Of a DNA stretch of 64,000 nt, positions 40,287 to 52,041 are shown in pieces. The notes beneath the pieces are model-generated. The model was not told the DNA's origin and did not search any database. It saw nothing but the letters and a program-made list of their open reading frames with translations. Origin of the DNA: Tanytarsus gracilentus. Lineage: Eukaryota; Arthropoda; Insecta; Diptera; Chironomidae. Each line of letters begins with the position of its first letter. Position 1 is the first letter of the stretch. The stretch is from positions 4,507,501 through 4,571,500 of the forward strand of contig JAXRKN010000041.1 in NCBI GenBank assembly GCA_038502055.1, read 5' to 3'. The translations under genes were made by a program, and so were the position numbers.

Positions 40287-43200
40287 ATGGCGGATTACAA
40301 TAGTCAAGTTACTTTTGATTACGAAAAAACAACATATTGTCCTTACAACATCGCTCACGTTGTCGTCAAGCATCGGTAAGAAAATTTAATTAAACATTTT
40401 TTTTCGACGCTTGAAATTTGAAACTTTTCTTTTCTTCTCGAGTTTCGCAAAGCACTTGGAAAAATGTCGACGAAGCTATAAAGGCGACGACATCAAATCG
40501 TGTCCATTTAATGCAAGCCATCGATTTCCAGCACCGGAAATTGAGGTGAGGAAAAAAGTTAATTTTTGCACAATTTTAAAATTATTTAAAAAAAATTTAA
40601 TCATTAATTATTTTTCTTAATTAATTCAGCATCATGTCGAAAACTGCACCGATAAAGTTTTCCTCGAAATTCAAGTGGAAAAATTTCAAAATTCTGAATT
40701 AAAACGACAACTCGAAGAAGAAGAAGAAGCAGCAAATCCTGACGCAAAACGACGAACAGTTTCAGTTGCGAGTTCTGGAAACAATTCGACGCTCACTCAT
40801 AACGCATTTGATGAGGAAAATTGGGATGATGTGAGTAGTTAAGATAAATAATTTTTTTATGACAAACACGTGGGATTTTAATTTTATGGGCGATCAAATT
40901 TCTTAAACACGCCTTTGGTAATTTTTTTGAATAAGATTTTTAAGATTAGTTTATGATCATTTTTTACCTGAATCAGCGGAAAATAACAAAAAAAAATGAT
41001 AATTTTACCTAGATTTAAACTCAAATTTTTATTAATGAATTTTAAAAAATTTCAATTATTTAGAGAAAAAATTTAATTTTTAAACTTCAAATTATGGATC
41101 AAAAATTAATTATTCAAGCTTTAATTTTTAATTAAATATTTATTTTTTATTTTAAATTAATTTCTGAATTTTTTTGCTAAATTTCGTATTTTTTTGTTAA
41201 CTTTATTTTAAGATTAATTTTTTTACTTAACTCAATAATTTCTTTAATTAATTCTTTAATTTCTTAAATTAATTCTTTAATTTCTTAAATTAATTCTTTA
41301 ATTTCTTAAATTAATTCTTTAATTTCTTAAATTAATTCTTTAATTTCTTAAATTAATTCTTTAATTTCTTAAATTAATTCTTTAATTTCTTAAATTAATT
41401 CTTTAATTTCTTAAATTAATTCTTTAATTTCTTAAATTAATTCTTTAATTTCTTAAATTAATTCTTTAATTTCTTAAATTAATTCTTTAATTTCTTAAAT
41501 TAATTCTTTAATTTCTTAAATTAATTCTTTAATTTCTTAAATTAATTCTTTTATTTCTTAAATTATTTCTTTAATTTCTTAAATTAATTCTTTAATTTCT
41601 TAAATTAATTCTTTAATTTCTTAAATTAATTCTTTAATTTCTTAAATTAATTCTTTAATTTCTTAAATTAATTCTTTAATTTCTTAAATTAATTCTTTAA
41701 TTTCTTTAATTTCTTAAATTAATTCTTTAATTTCTTAAATTAATTCTTTAATTTCTTAAATTAATTCTTTAATTTCTTAAATTAATTCTTTAATTTCTTA
41801 AATTAATTCTTTAATTTCTTAAATTAATTCTTTAATCTTTATAATCTCCAAATTAATTATCAATTTTAAAAATTGTTCTATTTTTTTAGGATCCACCCGT
41901 TTTCGTCGATGTCAAAAAGCGAATCGAGCAGTCAACTCTGATCACTCACTTTCAGCATGAAACAAAATCAAAACGTGAAGAACTTCGACTGAAAAGACAT
42001 CGTCAAGTTGTTGAGATGGAAGAGAAAGCTAAATTAGATGAAAAATTGAAAAAATCGTCGATTTTCATTAGTGATGGAAGTGAAAAAGATCAAAGCCGAT
42101 CAAATTATGAGAGAAAAGACGATTTGAGTAAATTTTTTAAGAGACACGACGAAAGATCACCAGAAAGTCCGGATTTCACCTCAAATGAGCTAAAATTCAG
42201 ATCAACTCAAAAAAGTCATTATCAACATGACAATCGTAAAATTTCAGAAAGTTCTGATAAAACTCCACCATGGACACCGAAAGAAGATTTTCCATCGAGA
42301 AATCATGAGAATTTTTATCGACGCGAAAGAACGACTTCAAGAAGTTCTCGTGCATCAACATCGAGTTACCATTCAAAATCACCGCCAAGATCGTCCTCAA
42401 GAAAGTCTGAAAAATTTCATCACCGCAATGAAAAATCAACCGGAAGTTTCAAACACCGAAATTCGAGATTTTCTCAAAACCATCAAAGATATTCAAAAAG
42501 TCCTCAATCATCGATTTCTGGCTATCAAAAATCTCAATCATCGTCTTCGAGAAGAAATTCTCAAAATTCATGGAAAAATCATCAGTTTTCTGATCAAAAT
42601 TTTGTCGCTTCAAATTCTCATCAAGCACCACAAGAAGATGATTGGGATGAGGAATATTCAATGCCGCAATTTCAAGTTTTAACTCAGCAAAAAGCCAACA
42701 ATCTTAAAGATTGTGATGAACCTGAATATAATGTCGGTGCGTCAACGAGTGGACTTCAACCGATGAATTTTGGCTCTTCGATTGATGAAAATTCTCAAAA
42801 CCTTGAAAGTCAATCAGAGTCGAACGAAGAAGTTTTAACAACTTCTAAAAACTTTGATGACTTCCAAAGCACTCGAGAAATTGACGATGTTCAAAAGAAA
42901 TTGTTGAATATGAGTAGAAAAACTTCAACGACTAGTGAAGAACCAGAAGTTTGTGAATTAAATGAAGGAGTTGTGACAATTTCATCGGAATCAAGTCCCG
43001 ACTTGAGAAAACAATCTGAAAATATTCAAAAAACTTCAAAAGTCGTTGATGATGATTGGGATGACGTCACTGAAGTGTGTGATGACGTCACTCCAGTTAA
43101 GCCGCCAATTGCGGTGTGCGACGATTATGACTGGGATGATGATCTTTTACCATCATTTGGTGTCACAAAAAATTCTCCTAAAATTCAACAAAGTTCGAGA

Positions 43201-43605
43201 TGTGAAAAAAATAATTCAATTTGCAGTGACTCACGCAAAAGTTCAACATCAAGCTGTCAAATAATTTCAAGTGAAGAAAATTCACCGAAAAACGATCAAA
43301 AAAATTCTGCATTTTCTGGAACGCTCCATTACGAAACTCAAAACATTTCCTCAAACCCACCAAAAGCTCCATTCAATGCTGAAGACCCGAGAAACAGAGA
43401 TCCAATGGATTATTACGACGACTTTACACCAACTCGATATCAGAGAAGCGTTCAACAGCCAAGAAGAAATAATTTTAACAATAAATTTTCGAGTGGAAGC
43501 AGCTGCGACTCATTTAAAACGGCCAGGAGCAATTTTAGCAATCCGGAGAGTTCAAAAGATCAAAATAAAATTGTTTTGAACGAGATTGAAGAGTGGTGGG
43601 ATTGA
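40287..43605 (+). CDS. GTSF1/Asterix-like CHHC zinc-finger protein with long W-motif tail
   Basis: Four exons: 40,287-40,375, 40,443-40,545, 40,630-40,830 and 41,890-43,605; phases match; 702 residues. Two CHHC zinc fingers with identical spacing C-x5-H-x9-H-x3-C lie at residues 18-38 (CPYNIAH...HLEKC) and 50-70 (CPFNASH...HHVENC). This is the GTSF1 family, which includes Drosophila Asterix, a Piwi partner in piRNA-guided silencing. GTSF1 proteins are usually about 170-200 residues, ending in an acidic Trp motif; here ENWDD is at residue ~129. This protein goes on for 570 more residues, Ser/Arg/Asn/Gln-rich and disordered. It carries further acidic Trp motifs at ~383 (DDWDEEY), ~521 (DDDWDDV), ~546 (YDWDDDL) and the very end (EEWWD). 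GTSF1 Trp residues are known to contact PIWI, so multivalent PIWI binding is a reasonable inference. Intron 3 holds a 0.6-kb satellite. Confidence 0.85.
41210..41836. repeat. 21-bp satellite in intron 3 of the GTSF1-like gene
   Basis: About 29 copies of the unit TTAATTCTTTAATTTCTTAAA stand in near-perfect tandem array. Only a few point changes are seen (for example TTTTATTTC near 41,551, a shortened unit near 41,703). Such homogeneity implies recent expansion. It lies wholly within the intron and contributes no coding sequence. Confidence 0.95.
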
Positions 43606-44350
43606 AGAAATTTAAGATTTTTTGAATTTTTTGAACATTTACAGAAAAAAATTAAATTTAAAAAAATTTCTTCTTATTTTTAATCAAAATATTTTTTTGT
43701 ACTCATAATTTTTTGGGAATAGTTAAAGAGAAAAAAATAATCTTAAAGTTTTTTTGTAAATATAATCGCAATCGAAGAAATTTAAAATTATTAAAAATTT
43801 TTAAATTTTTTTTTGAATTTTTTCAACAGTTACAGAAAAAATTAAATTTAAAAAAATTATTTTTGAATTTTTTGAACATTTAAAGAAAAAAATTAATTTA
43901 AAAAAAAAATATTTTTTGAACATTTCATTTAAAGAAAAAAATTAAATTTAAAAAAATTATTTTAGTATTTTTTAAAAATTGACAGAAAAAAATTGAATTT
44001 CAAAAAATTATTTTTATTTTTATCAAAATAATTTTTTTTACTCATAATTTTTTGGAAATTGTTAAAGAGAAAAAATAATCTTGAATATTTTTTGTAAATC
44101 GAAATCGAAGAAATAAAATAAAAAAATAATAAAAAAAGTGGAAAAATCCAAAAAAATAAAAAATTTTATTAAAAATTTTTTCCTACAATTTTTTTGAAAA
44201 AAAAAACAATAAAAAATTTTTACTACAATTTTTACAAAAATACATTAAAAAAATCTAAATGAATAAAAATTTCTTTACTTTTTTAAAATATTTTTTATTT
44301 GCAAAATTATTCGTAAAATTACTAAATTTTTTACTAAATGCATAATTTAT
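43606..44350. other. non-coding spacer between convergent genes
   Basis: AT-rich sequence with two related blocks (43,680-43,760 and 44,025-44,100 share TCATAATTTTTTGG, then GTTAAAGAGAAAAAATAATC), indicating a local duplication. No gene. Confidence 0.5.
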
Positions 44351-46141
44351 TCAAGTCAATCTTTCGCCATCTCCTGATTTAAAGATGAACTTTCTATTGT
44401 AGAATAAATAACCACCAGCACTTCCAACAACTGTCACGACAGCAAACATCAAAAGAATCAATTTCCAATTATTTGAGATTTTTTTATCGTTTTGATTATT
44501 TTTAAGCTTTGAATTTTCTTCATTTAATTTCTCAACGTCGGCTTTCAATTTTTGATTTTCTTCCTCAAGTTTTTGAATTTTATTTTCAATCTCGATATCG
44601 CTTATTGCTCCATTAGCATTAGCTTGTCTCGTCAAAACTTCATTTTTAGAAATTAATTGATTTTTATGGTCATTAAGTATAAACATTTGATTCCTCATTC
44701 TGTTAATTTTTAGATCATAATTCATATGTTCATTCATCAAATTTTCGATCTGCACCTTTAACTTTTCATTGCTAATTACAAGCTGGTTAAATTTGTCACC
44801 ACAAAAAGCTTTATCGGCAAATTCGTCATTTGGAACGCAATTAAGACGAGCTAATCTAATAAGGTCTTGAACTTCATCGAGCGTGTGCGCATTTTTTTCG
44901 ATGCAACTATTTGATTGAAATATTGCATAACTGAGATTTTTTATTGGTGTAAAAGTGTTGACGCCAATGTACTTGATTGAGTTGTCACCAAAGTAGAGAT
45001 ATTCGATGTTTGGGGTTGAGGTGAAGAGATGTGTGTCGAGCCTCAAATGAAAGGAAATAAATTAAATTTTGGTATTTAAAAATTCTTAAGATTTAAATAA
45101 TTTGCAATTTTTTACTCCTTGATTTTTTTCAGGCTCTAGGCTTAGAAACTAAGAAAATTGTGGGTCGTTAAAAAAATTTTGATATTTAAAATTTAATAAA
45201 AAATTTTGATATTTAAAATTTAATAAAAAATTATTTTAATATTTAAAATTTAATAGAATTTTTTTTAATATTTAAAATTTAATTAAAAAAATTAAAATAT
45301 TTAAAATTTAATAAAAAAAACTTTTTGTATTTAAAATTTAATAAAAAAAATTTCAAAATTTAATAAATTTTTTTTAATATTTAAAATTTAATTAAAAAAA
45401 CTAAAATATTTAAAATTTAATAGAAAATTTTTAATATTTAAAATTTAATAGAAAATTTTTAATATTTAAAATTTAATAGAAAATTTTTAATATTTAAAAT
45501 TGAATAGAAAATTTTTAATATTTAAAATTTAATAGAAAATTTTTAATATTTAAAATTTAATAGAAAATTTTTAATATTTAAAATTTAATAAAAAAATTTT
45601 AATATTTAAAATTTCTCGACTATGAGTTTTCACCCCTTGATTTTATCAATTTCCAAACCTAAAAACTTGTAAACTTTAAGTTAACACAATTAAATAAATT
45701 CTAACTCACATATCAATGTTGTTATGCCACATATCGACATATCGAAGCTTAGGGAAAACCATTAAATTTTCATGCGTGAGTGCCGTCAATCTTGAACCTC
45801 CAACTCTGACACCTTCCAAGTTTGGAAAAAACTTTTCAAATCCACCAGGAAAAAATTGACATTGTGACTCAACAATGTTCACCAATTTTACGTCATTCAT
45901 CGTCAATGAAATTGTTTCGTTTGTGCTTTCATCAAACGGCAAATCTCCAGTGATTTTTGTGATATTTTCATTCTTCTCGACCACTTTAATTTCTTTAATT
46001 GTACACGTGAGAACTCTCCCGATTACTCTCCAATCATACGGATAGCCATAATCACACTCGACTTCGAGTGAATTACTCAATAACGGTAAAGCGAGAAGTG
46101 CGATAATTGAGAATAAAAGTGTCGTATAATTATTAACTGAC
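44351..46141 (-). CDS. LRR protein with coiled coil and C-terminal TM segment
   Basis: Minus strand. Exon 45,710-46,141 (acceptor AATGCAG) encodes a hydrophobic signal region (TLLFSIIALLALPLL), a cap with LEVECDYGYPYDWRVIG, and LRRs. It is spliced (T|GTGAGT; acceptor CATTTGAG) to 44,351-45,041, continuing the LRR as HNNIDMLDTHLFTSTPNIEY. Then comes about 110 residues of coiled coil (IENKIQKLEEENQKLKADVE) and a single TM helix (WKLILLMFAVVTVVGSAGGY) with a short basic cytosolic tail. A first exon carrying the ATG must lie upstream of 46,141; I could not place it. This looks like a type I membrane LRR receptor or adhesion protein. It is a paralogue of the gene at 47,298. Ligand unknown. Confidence 0.75.
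45160..45615. repeat. ~27-bp AT tandem repeat in LRR gene intron
   Basis: The unit TTTAATATTTAAAATTTAAT with an AGAAAATT or AAAAAA extension is repeated about 15 times, most homogeneous at 45,420-45,590. It is intronic. Confidence 0.8.
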
Positions 46142-47297
46142 CTGCATTAACATTTGTGTGAAAAAAATAAAGTTGATAAGATTTATGAGTTCAATGGAAA
46201 AAAAGTTAATTGAGTGACGAATGACTTTTGAATGATTTTTTCTTCGTTGAAAGAAATTTAATTGAATATTTTTATGGATTTTTTAGGATTCAAGTTTTTT
46301 TTGATTTAATTAGAAATATTAAAAATATTTTTGACCAATTTAAAATTTTTATTTGAGTTTCAAATTTTTATATTTTAATTAATTTTTAAATTTTTGAAAT
46401 TCGATTTAAAAATATTTTAGGGATTCAGAACTTTAGACCCATCAAAATTCATCATAAGTACACTCAAAAATATTTTATGAACTTAAATTGTGTAAAAACC
46501 ACTTTTCAGCGGCCACCACTATGTTATCAATCAATCAATCAATTAAATTGAGTGAAAACCACTTTTAAAAAATTTAAATCTCACCTCATGATTTTTACCT
46601 TTTTTTGTGAATTAAATCACGTTTAATTACGTAATATTAATTAACGTAATTAACGTTTAATACGTTTAATTAATTTTACGTTTAAATCTTAAATATTTTT
46701 TTGCTCTTAATTTTTTTCCTTAATTATTTTTAATCTTTCCTCTTCAACAGCTTTTTACTTATTGACTTAATGACATCTTGAAGCGTGATTTTAATATTAA
46801 TGAAGCTCACTTGATAATTGAATGGATGAGATGATTTTTAAGAGAAAGAGAGTGTGAAAAATATTCAATTGAATCTCTTGGGAGATTTTTTAAAATTGAT
46901 GATTAATTAATTTTGTTCTTCTCGGAAATAATAAAGTTCCGTTAAGTTCCATTGAATATTAATTTCTTAGAAAAGTAATTAAAATTAAAAAATATTGAAG
47001 ATTTCATTTTTGTTGAGATTTAAAAACATTTCAAGCTTTTTTTAATTAATTAATTATTATTTTTTTAATTAATTTTTTTTCATTTAATAAACATTAAAAA
47101 TTTATTTCTTAAAAAAACAAAAACTTTAAATAAACTCAAAAAATTAACCAAGCTTTTTTTAATTAATTAATTATTATCTTTTCAATTAATTATTTTTTAT
47201 TTATTAATCATTAAAAATTTATTTCTTGAAAACACAAAATCTTTAAATAAACTCAAAAAATTAACCAATTTTTAGAACAATTTCAAATTTAATTAAT
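46142..47297. other. non-coding spacer between LRR genes
   Basis: AT-rich. Duplicated blocks occur at 47,030-47,140 and 47,150-47,270 (AAGCTTTTTTTAATTAATTA; AAACTCAAAAAATTAACCA). A short GTAAAAACCACTTTT pair lies at 46,490 and 46,552. The missing first exon of the preceding LRR gene may be within the first few hundred bases. Confidence 0.4.
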
Positions 47298-49151
47298 TCA
47301 TCTCAAATACCACATTCCAAAACATTCGTTCATGACTTTCTTAATCTCACTCAAATCCCGAATTTCAAAGTCAAACTCTTCGTCAACGCAAGCCGTTTTT
47401 CTCATAGAAATTTTCTTTAAACTCATTAAATCATCCATAAAACTTTTCTCGCATGATTGAATGGACGAAATGCAATTTTTGTCTGCGATAATTTCCTCAA
47501 TATTTTCACAATTAAAAGAGTCACTCGGCAGTGATCTAATTGAGTTGTGACTCACATCGATAAATTTCAAATTTTCTCCGCAATTTTCAATCAAAGCCGT
47601 TTCGAGTCCAACATTGACAGCCTCGATAAATTTGAGGTTTGGGAAGATTGAAAAAATTTGCGATGGAATTTTGTCGATTTTTGTTGATGTGAAAATTAAA
47701 CCAGTGACGTCAGAATCAGAAAAACAATCGATGTGAATTTCATTAACGATTGTTTCGGATGTGTTGAAATTAATCAACTCGCAAGTGTAGCCATAATCTT
47801 CGTGTATGATAAAATTGCAAGTCGAAACGCTTCCGTTCGATGGAAATCGTCGATCATATTCAGCAAAACATCGCTCGAGTGCCGCCAAATTCACTTCACG
47901 ATTAACATAAAAATTTGAAGTACTAAAATTAGTGCAAATGTTGTTCGCTAATTGAACGTTGGCTAAAATCGGCGTGTCTTCAAATATTTTCCTATCAATC
48001 GCTTCAATTTGATTTGAGTTGAATAAAAAATTTTGAAGATTATTTTTGGTGGGCGGAAAAGATTTTTGATGTAAAATTTTAATTTGATTTCCGTCCGCGT
48101 CCAAATGATTTAAATCAACCATAGATTTCATGAGACAAGCAGGAAGTTCGGATAGTTGCATGCTGTAGATGTGAAGAGCGTCCATTTTTGTGAGTCCTTT
48201 GAAGATGTCTTGAAGTAAAATTCCAGTTGGATTTGTTTCGTGACACAAAAATGTGATATTTGGTGTTGAATCAAAAATTCCAACCGGAAGTGGCTCAGTG
48301 ATGTTGTTTGCGTAGATTCGAAACCATTCAAGGTCACGATTGTTAACCTAAAATTATTTTAAGAAATTTAAAAATTAGTTAAAAAAATTTTAATTAATAA
48401 TTTTAAAATTAAAAAATAAATTAAAAAATTAATTTTAAAATTTATAATTTTTTTAATTTAGAAATTAAATTAAATTAAAATTAAAAAAAAATTAAATTTT
48501 AAAAATTAAAAAAATTTAAAAATTTAAAAATTTAAAAATTTAAAAATTTAAAAATTTAAAAATTTAAAAATTTAAAAATTTAAAAATTTAAAATTAAATT
48601 TTAAAAATAAAAATAATTTAAATTTTAAAAATTAAAAAATTAAATTTTAAAAATTAAAAAAAAAATTTAAAAATTAAAAAATTAAATTTTAAAACTAAAA
48701 AATTTACTTTAAATTTAAAAAATTTTAAAAATAAATTTATAGTTAAACTTTTTGAGTTACGAACCAATAAATTCACAGGCGGAGTTGCGATTTTGTTGTT
48801 GTAAACTTCAATTTGTTTAATCTTCAAACAACCTGCGAAAGATTTTTCGGATAAAATTTCAATCTCAGCGTTTGTAACTGTGATATAGTCGAGATTAGGA
48901 AATTGCTCGCAAATTATTGATGGAAAATTTTGCGATGTTCCACTTGATCTTGAGACAATTTTTACATCAGCGTTCGTTTTATTTTCCAAGTGATTTCCAC
49001 CGATCGATGTAAAATTATCGAAGCCTTGCGGATTGTTGAGAATCAGACCACATTGATAGTTTCCTGAATAAACACAGTCAATCGATTGTCCAAGGGATAA
49101 ATTTAGTAAAATTAAAATTAAAAGTGCGAAGAAAAAAATTCCAGGTCTCAT
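47298..49151 (-). CDS. secreted LRR protein
   Basis: Minus strand, two exons: 48,765-49,151 and 47,298-48,347, phase 0; 478 residues. ATG at 49,151 begins a signal peptide (MRPGIFFFALLILILLNLSLG). About nine degenerate LRRs follow, including NFPSIICEQFPNLDYITVTN, FRIYANNITEPLPVGIF and LKFIDVSHNSIRSLPSDSF. A mid-protein cysteine cluster with DYGYTC resembles the N-cap of the neighbouring LRR gene, suggesting an internal duplication of a cap-plus-LRR unit. No TM segment or GPI-like tail is seen at the end (ECFGMWYLR). The donor TTG|GTTCGT is weak, but the join keeps LRR spacing. Probably an extracellular recognition or matrix protein. Confidence 0.75.
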
Positions 49152-49166
49152 TTTGACAAATGACAA

Positions 49167-50000
49167 ATTAAAAATGAAGACTTGAAAATTTTCAATGAAA
49201 AAAATTAATCAATTTTAAATTTTTCGATAAGATTAAGTTCAGAGAATCGTCGAGTGAATTTTATTTGGGGGAATTTAATCAAATTTTATTACAATTGAAG
49301 TTATAAAAAAATTAATATTGAAGAACAGATTATTGGTATTTGGTTTTAACGATATGATAACTCTCAGGTTATTTTCGATTCTGGTCAGACAAAAATCAAA
49401 TGAGGACTGAGAAATTTAATTAGAAAATATTAACGCAAAATTTGGTTCAGAAATAAAATCTAATTAAATTTTAAGGTCTTTAAAAGTGAAGACGTGAAAA
49501 TTTTCAAGGAAAATATTTTTAATTTATCGACCCTCAACATGGAAAATTTCTTTTCTTGGAAATTTTTTATTTTACGAAGATTTTGTGGTTTTATTAAATT
49601 TTAATGAGAAATGTTGAGGGAAAAATTTCGAGAAAATTTAATGAGGAAAATTTACATTAAATAAATTTTTAAAAAATTAAAAAATTTTGCAAATTAAATT
49701 TACAATAATGAATTCATTTATGGCGTTTGTGAACTTTGCTTTCGAACTTTGGTTAAACGGCGCTCCGGTCTCCAGAGTGCTACCTCTTTGTCATCTATCT
49801 ATCTATCTAGTTTTTACGAGCGATGTAACTTTAATTAAATTTGACATCACGTGAAAACTTTCATCGCATTAAGTTAATGAAAAATAATTACTTTATGTGG
49901 AGTTGATCTAAAAGTAATTAAAGGAAATAAATTGACATTAAATCAATAAAAATTCACGTCAAAATTCTAATCGAGAAAGATTTTCAATCAACTTTGAGTC
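49167..50000. other. non-coding spacer with small repeats
   Basis: Between the LRR gene and the receptor fragments. It holds a 90-bp inverted-repeat element at 49,531-49,620 (10-bp ends CCCTCAACAT and ATGTTGAGGG) and a retroposon tail at about 49,766. Otherwise no recognisable feature. Confidence 0.5.
49766..49810 (+). mobile_element. 5'-truncated retroposon tail
   Basis: GTGCTACCTCTTTGTCATCT followed by ATCT repeats is the 3' end of the element at 10,501-11,960. Only about 30-60 bp upstream (TCCAGAGTG) remain similar, as expected of a severely 5'-truncated copy. Confidence 0.7.
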
Positions 50001-50129
50001 ATGAACGAAGTTTTATCAACTTTTACTCCATTTCTAAAAACAGTTAAATTTTTTGGATACTTTCCATTGAAAAATAAAGGGTTCAAGTATATGTTGAAAA
50101 TAAAAAGAAGATTCTCAACAAAATGTTGA
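50001..50129 (+). pseudogene. gustatory receptor N-terminal fragment
   Basis: A 42-codon frame from ATG at 50,001 reads MNEVLSTFTPFLKTVKFFGY then FPLKNKGF. It resembles the N-termini of insect gustatory receptors (compare MENLITSIKPFYGVAKFCGI in the intact gene at 51,855). It ends at TGA without membrane segments and lies on the opposite strand to the intact receptor, so it is a relic. Confidence 0.5.
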
Positions 50130-50239
50130 CTTACCTACTAAATGAAACATTTGTTGACAATTTATTGATGAACAAATTTTACATGCGAATGGTATGATGC
50201 GGGTAAATGCTATCAACAAAAATTCAATAAATTTATGGC

Positions 50240-50425
50240 TTAATATAAATCAAGGTTAAACTCAGTCAAAAAAGCTTTATTTAAGTAATTTTCATCTTTT
50301 CGGGCGATGCCGAGGTAAAACATAAAAAGCACCACAAATTGAGCGATTAAAGTCACTCCAACGTACATTGCGATAAAAAATGAAAAAAGTTTGATTGAAA
50401 ATTTGAATAATTTCGAACAATTTAA
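50240..50425 (-). pseudogene. gustatory receptor internal fragment
   Basis: On the minus strand the frame LFKFSIKLFSFFIAMYVGVT then LIAQFVVLFMFYLGIARKD parallels the TM5 region of the intact receptor (LFNKIYSMSIAVSTLSILMA then QVVTLFIFYLSVANN). It stops soon after with no acceptable continuation. Relic of a paralogue. Confidence 0.5.
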
Positions 50426-50541
50426 GGCCAACTTTTGACTAATTTTTTAATTTTTCTCAAACAGGGAGAGGACAAAAAATTAGTAAAATAAAAATTATTA
50501 TTAAAAATTCAAACACAAAAACGAATATTGAATTTTTTTCT

Positions 50542-51855
50542 TCAATCATAATCTTCAAAATCGTCCAAACTATTAATTGGTGACATGTCAAATTGAATAA
50601 AAATTATTAAATAAGCCACAAGACTGCTGAAGTACTGAAAATAAATAAAAAAAGTTCTGATACAAAAATTTAAAATTTCAAAATATTTGAGCTCCGCTCT
50701 CTTTTGTTTTCAGTGGTTTTTGAGGAATGTCCATCATTGACGGCCAGGAGTGCCACTAATGTCCATTTATCAAAACTATGGCTTCATGTATGTCGTTGAA
50801 CTCGTCATTGCATCAGGTATCGATTGACGGGCACCCACTTGTTTTAAAATAATTTTGAATTTTTTTCTCACCATCGTCAAAGTTTTCCAATCAAACTCAA
50901 AAAGTCCGCATGAAAATTTTACTTTTGTGTGTCTTAATTGAAGAAGAAAAATCCTCAAATTTTTCTTCTTTTTCTTAACTAAAATTTCACTGATAATTTC
51001 ATACGATTTGCGAACTTCTCTGTTCACCAAACAGCAGCAAATTATTACAGAAAAATTTAATGTCATGCCCAGAGTGTTCCAAAGTAATGTCATCGTCGCA
51101 AATGGAATATAATGTTTTTGATTGTTCGCAACCGAGAGATAGAAAATAAAAAGTGTCACAACTTGAGCCATCAAAATTGATAAAGTACTGACTGCAATCG
51201 ACATTGAATAGATTTTGTTGAAAAGTTCAATGATTTCCATTAATTTTAAATTTAATTTTGCGTGATTTGAAAAGTTTGAATTTAAATTTTTGTTAAATGT
51301 TTTAAATCTTATTAAAATTCCGAGCACAATTGCGAGTGAAATCACGACATGCAGACATGGCGGAAAAAATGTAATTACATGTCTTAAGATACTTGAAATT
51401 GTCACCAAAGTGTCGAACGGTGAAATTCGCGATGCCAAAAGTGATAGAATTAAAAATAACGCGACTAAAGTTGTCAATAAAATTCGAGAAACTCGAAAAT
51501 GTTTTTGATAATCAAATTTAACCTCAAAATTTTTGTCGAATTCTGAAAATTTCCTCATTAAATTTTCAATTTTTTCCCTCTTCAATGAAATTTCGAAATA
51601 AATTGAAATTCCCAATAAAAGATTAATCATTAATCTCAAAATCAATCCGGCGAGCATTAATGGCATGTTGACTTTTGAATACGCAAATCTCATTCTTTGA
51701 AAGTGAAGCAAAGTGCTGACAATAGAAATTAAAATTGTTTGAAATCCACCAAAGATTGAAACTTTTAAGCCATTTTTAGTGAAATTAAATGCAAAAATTC
51801 CACAAAACTTTGCGACACCATAAAAAGGTTTAATTGATGTTATTAAGTTCTCCAT
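50542..51855 (-). CDS. gustatory receptor (7tm_7 family)
   Basis: Two exons on the minus strand: 50,872-51,855 and 50,542-50,634, phase 0; 358 residues. There are about seven hydrophobic helices. The C-terminal third has the family signature: KFSCGLFEFDWKTLTM at the end of exon 1, then exon 2 with YFSSLVAYLIIFIQFD, corresponding to the TYxxxxxQF motif of TM7. This phase-0 intron before the last helix is the classic gustatory-receptor intron. The intron (50,635-50,871) carries a 154-bp mobile element, which if read through gives a false C-terminus (QSIPDAMTSSTTYMKP). Gustatory receptors are ligand-gated cation channels of sensory neurons. Ligand unknown. Fragments of paralogues lie on both sides. 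Confidence 0.85.
50689..50842 (-). mobile_element. 154-bp minimal Helentron-like element
   Basis: On the minus strand it begins ACAAGTGGGTGCCCGTCAAT, contains one 120-bp-type unit (GACGAGTTCAACGACATACA, CATTAGTGGCACTCCTGGCC), and ends in the hairpin GAGC-GGA-GCTC (50,689-50,699). It is thus a minimal head, one repeat and a tail. It sits inside the intron of the gustatory receptor. Confidence 0.7.
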
Positions 51856-51978
51856 CGATGGCCAACTGAAAGAAGAAATTTAATTACGTAAAAGTTTTAT
51901 GAAAAAACTTTCATATTGAATAATTCATGTTCAAAAATGAAGTCTGTCAATTCTTTGTCAATCAATCTTATTTATAAT

Positions 51979-52041
51979 TTAAGCCGAACATGTGTCAAAT
52001 TGAATAAAAACCACAAGGTAAGTTATGAGAGCTCCAAAATA
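51979..52041 (-). pseudogene. orphan gustatory receptor last exon
   Basis: After an acceptor TTTTTCAG, the minus strand encodes YFGALITYLVVFIQFDTCSA and a stop: a complete TM7/last exon of a gustatory receptor with the QF motif, homologous to exon 2 of the intact gene. No upstream exon with membrane helices is evident on this strand up to 52,590, so the rest has been lost. Confidence 0.6.

Noticed and set aside
41210..41836. Possible CRISPR-like array
   Set aside because: The 21-bp units are directly abutting with no spacers, in a eukaryotic intron.
50776..50871. C-terminus of the gustatory receptor read through to TYMKP
   Set aside because: That stretch is intron and mobile element; a phase-0 donor at 50,872 joins to the last exon at 50,634 with the conserved TM7 motif.
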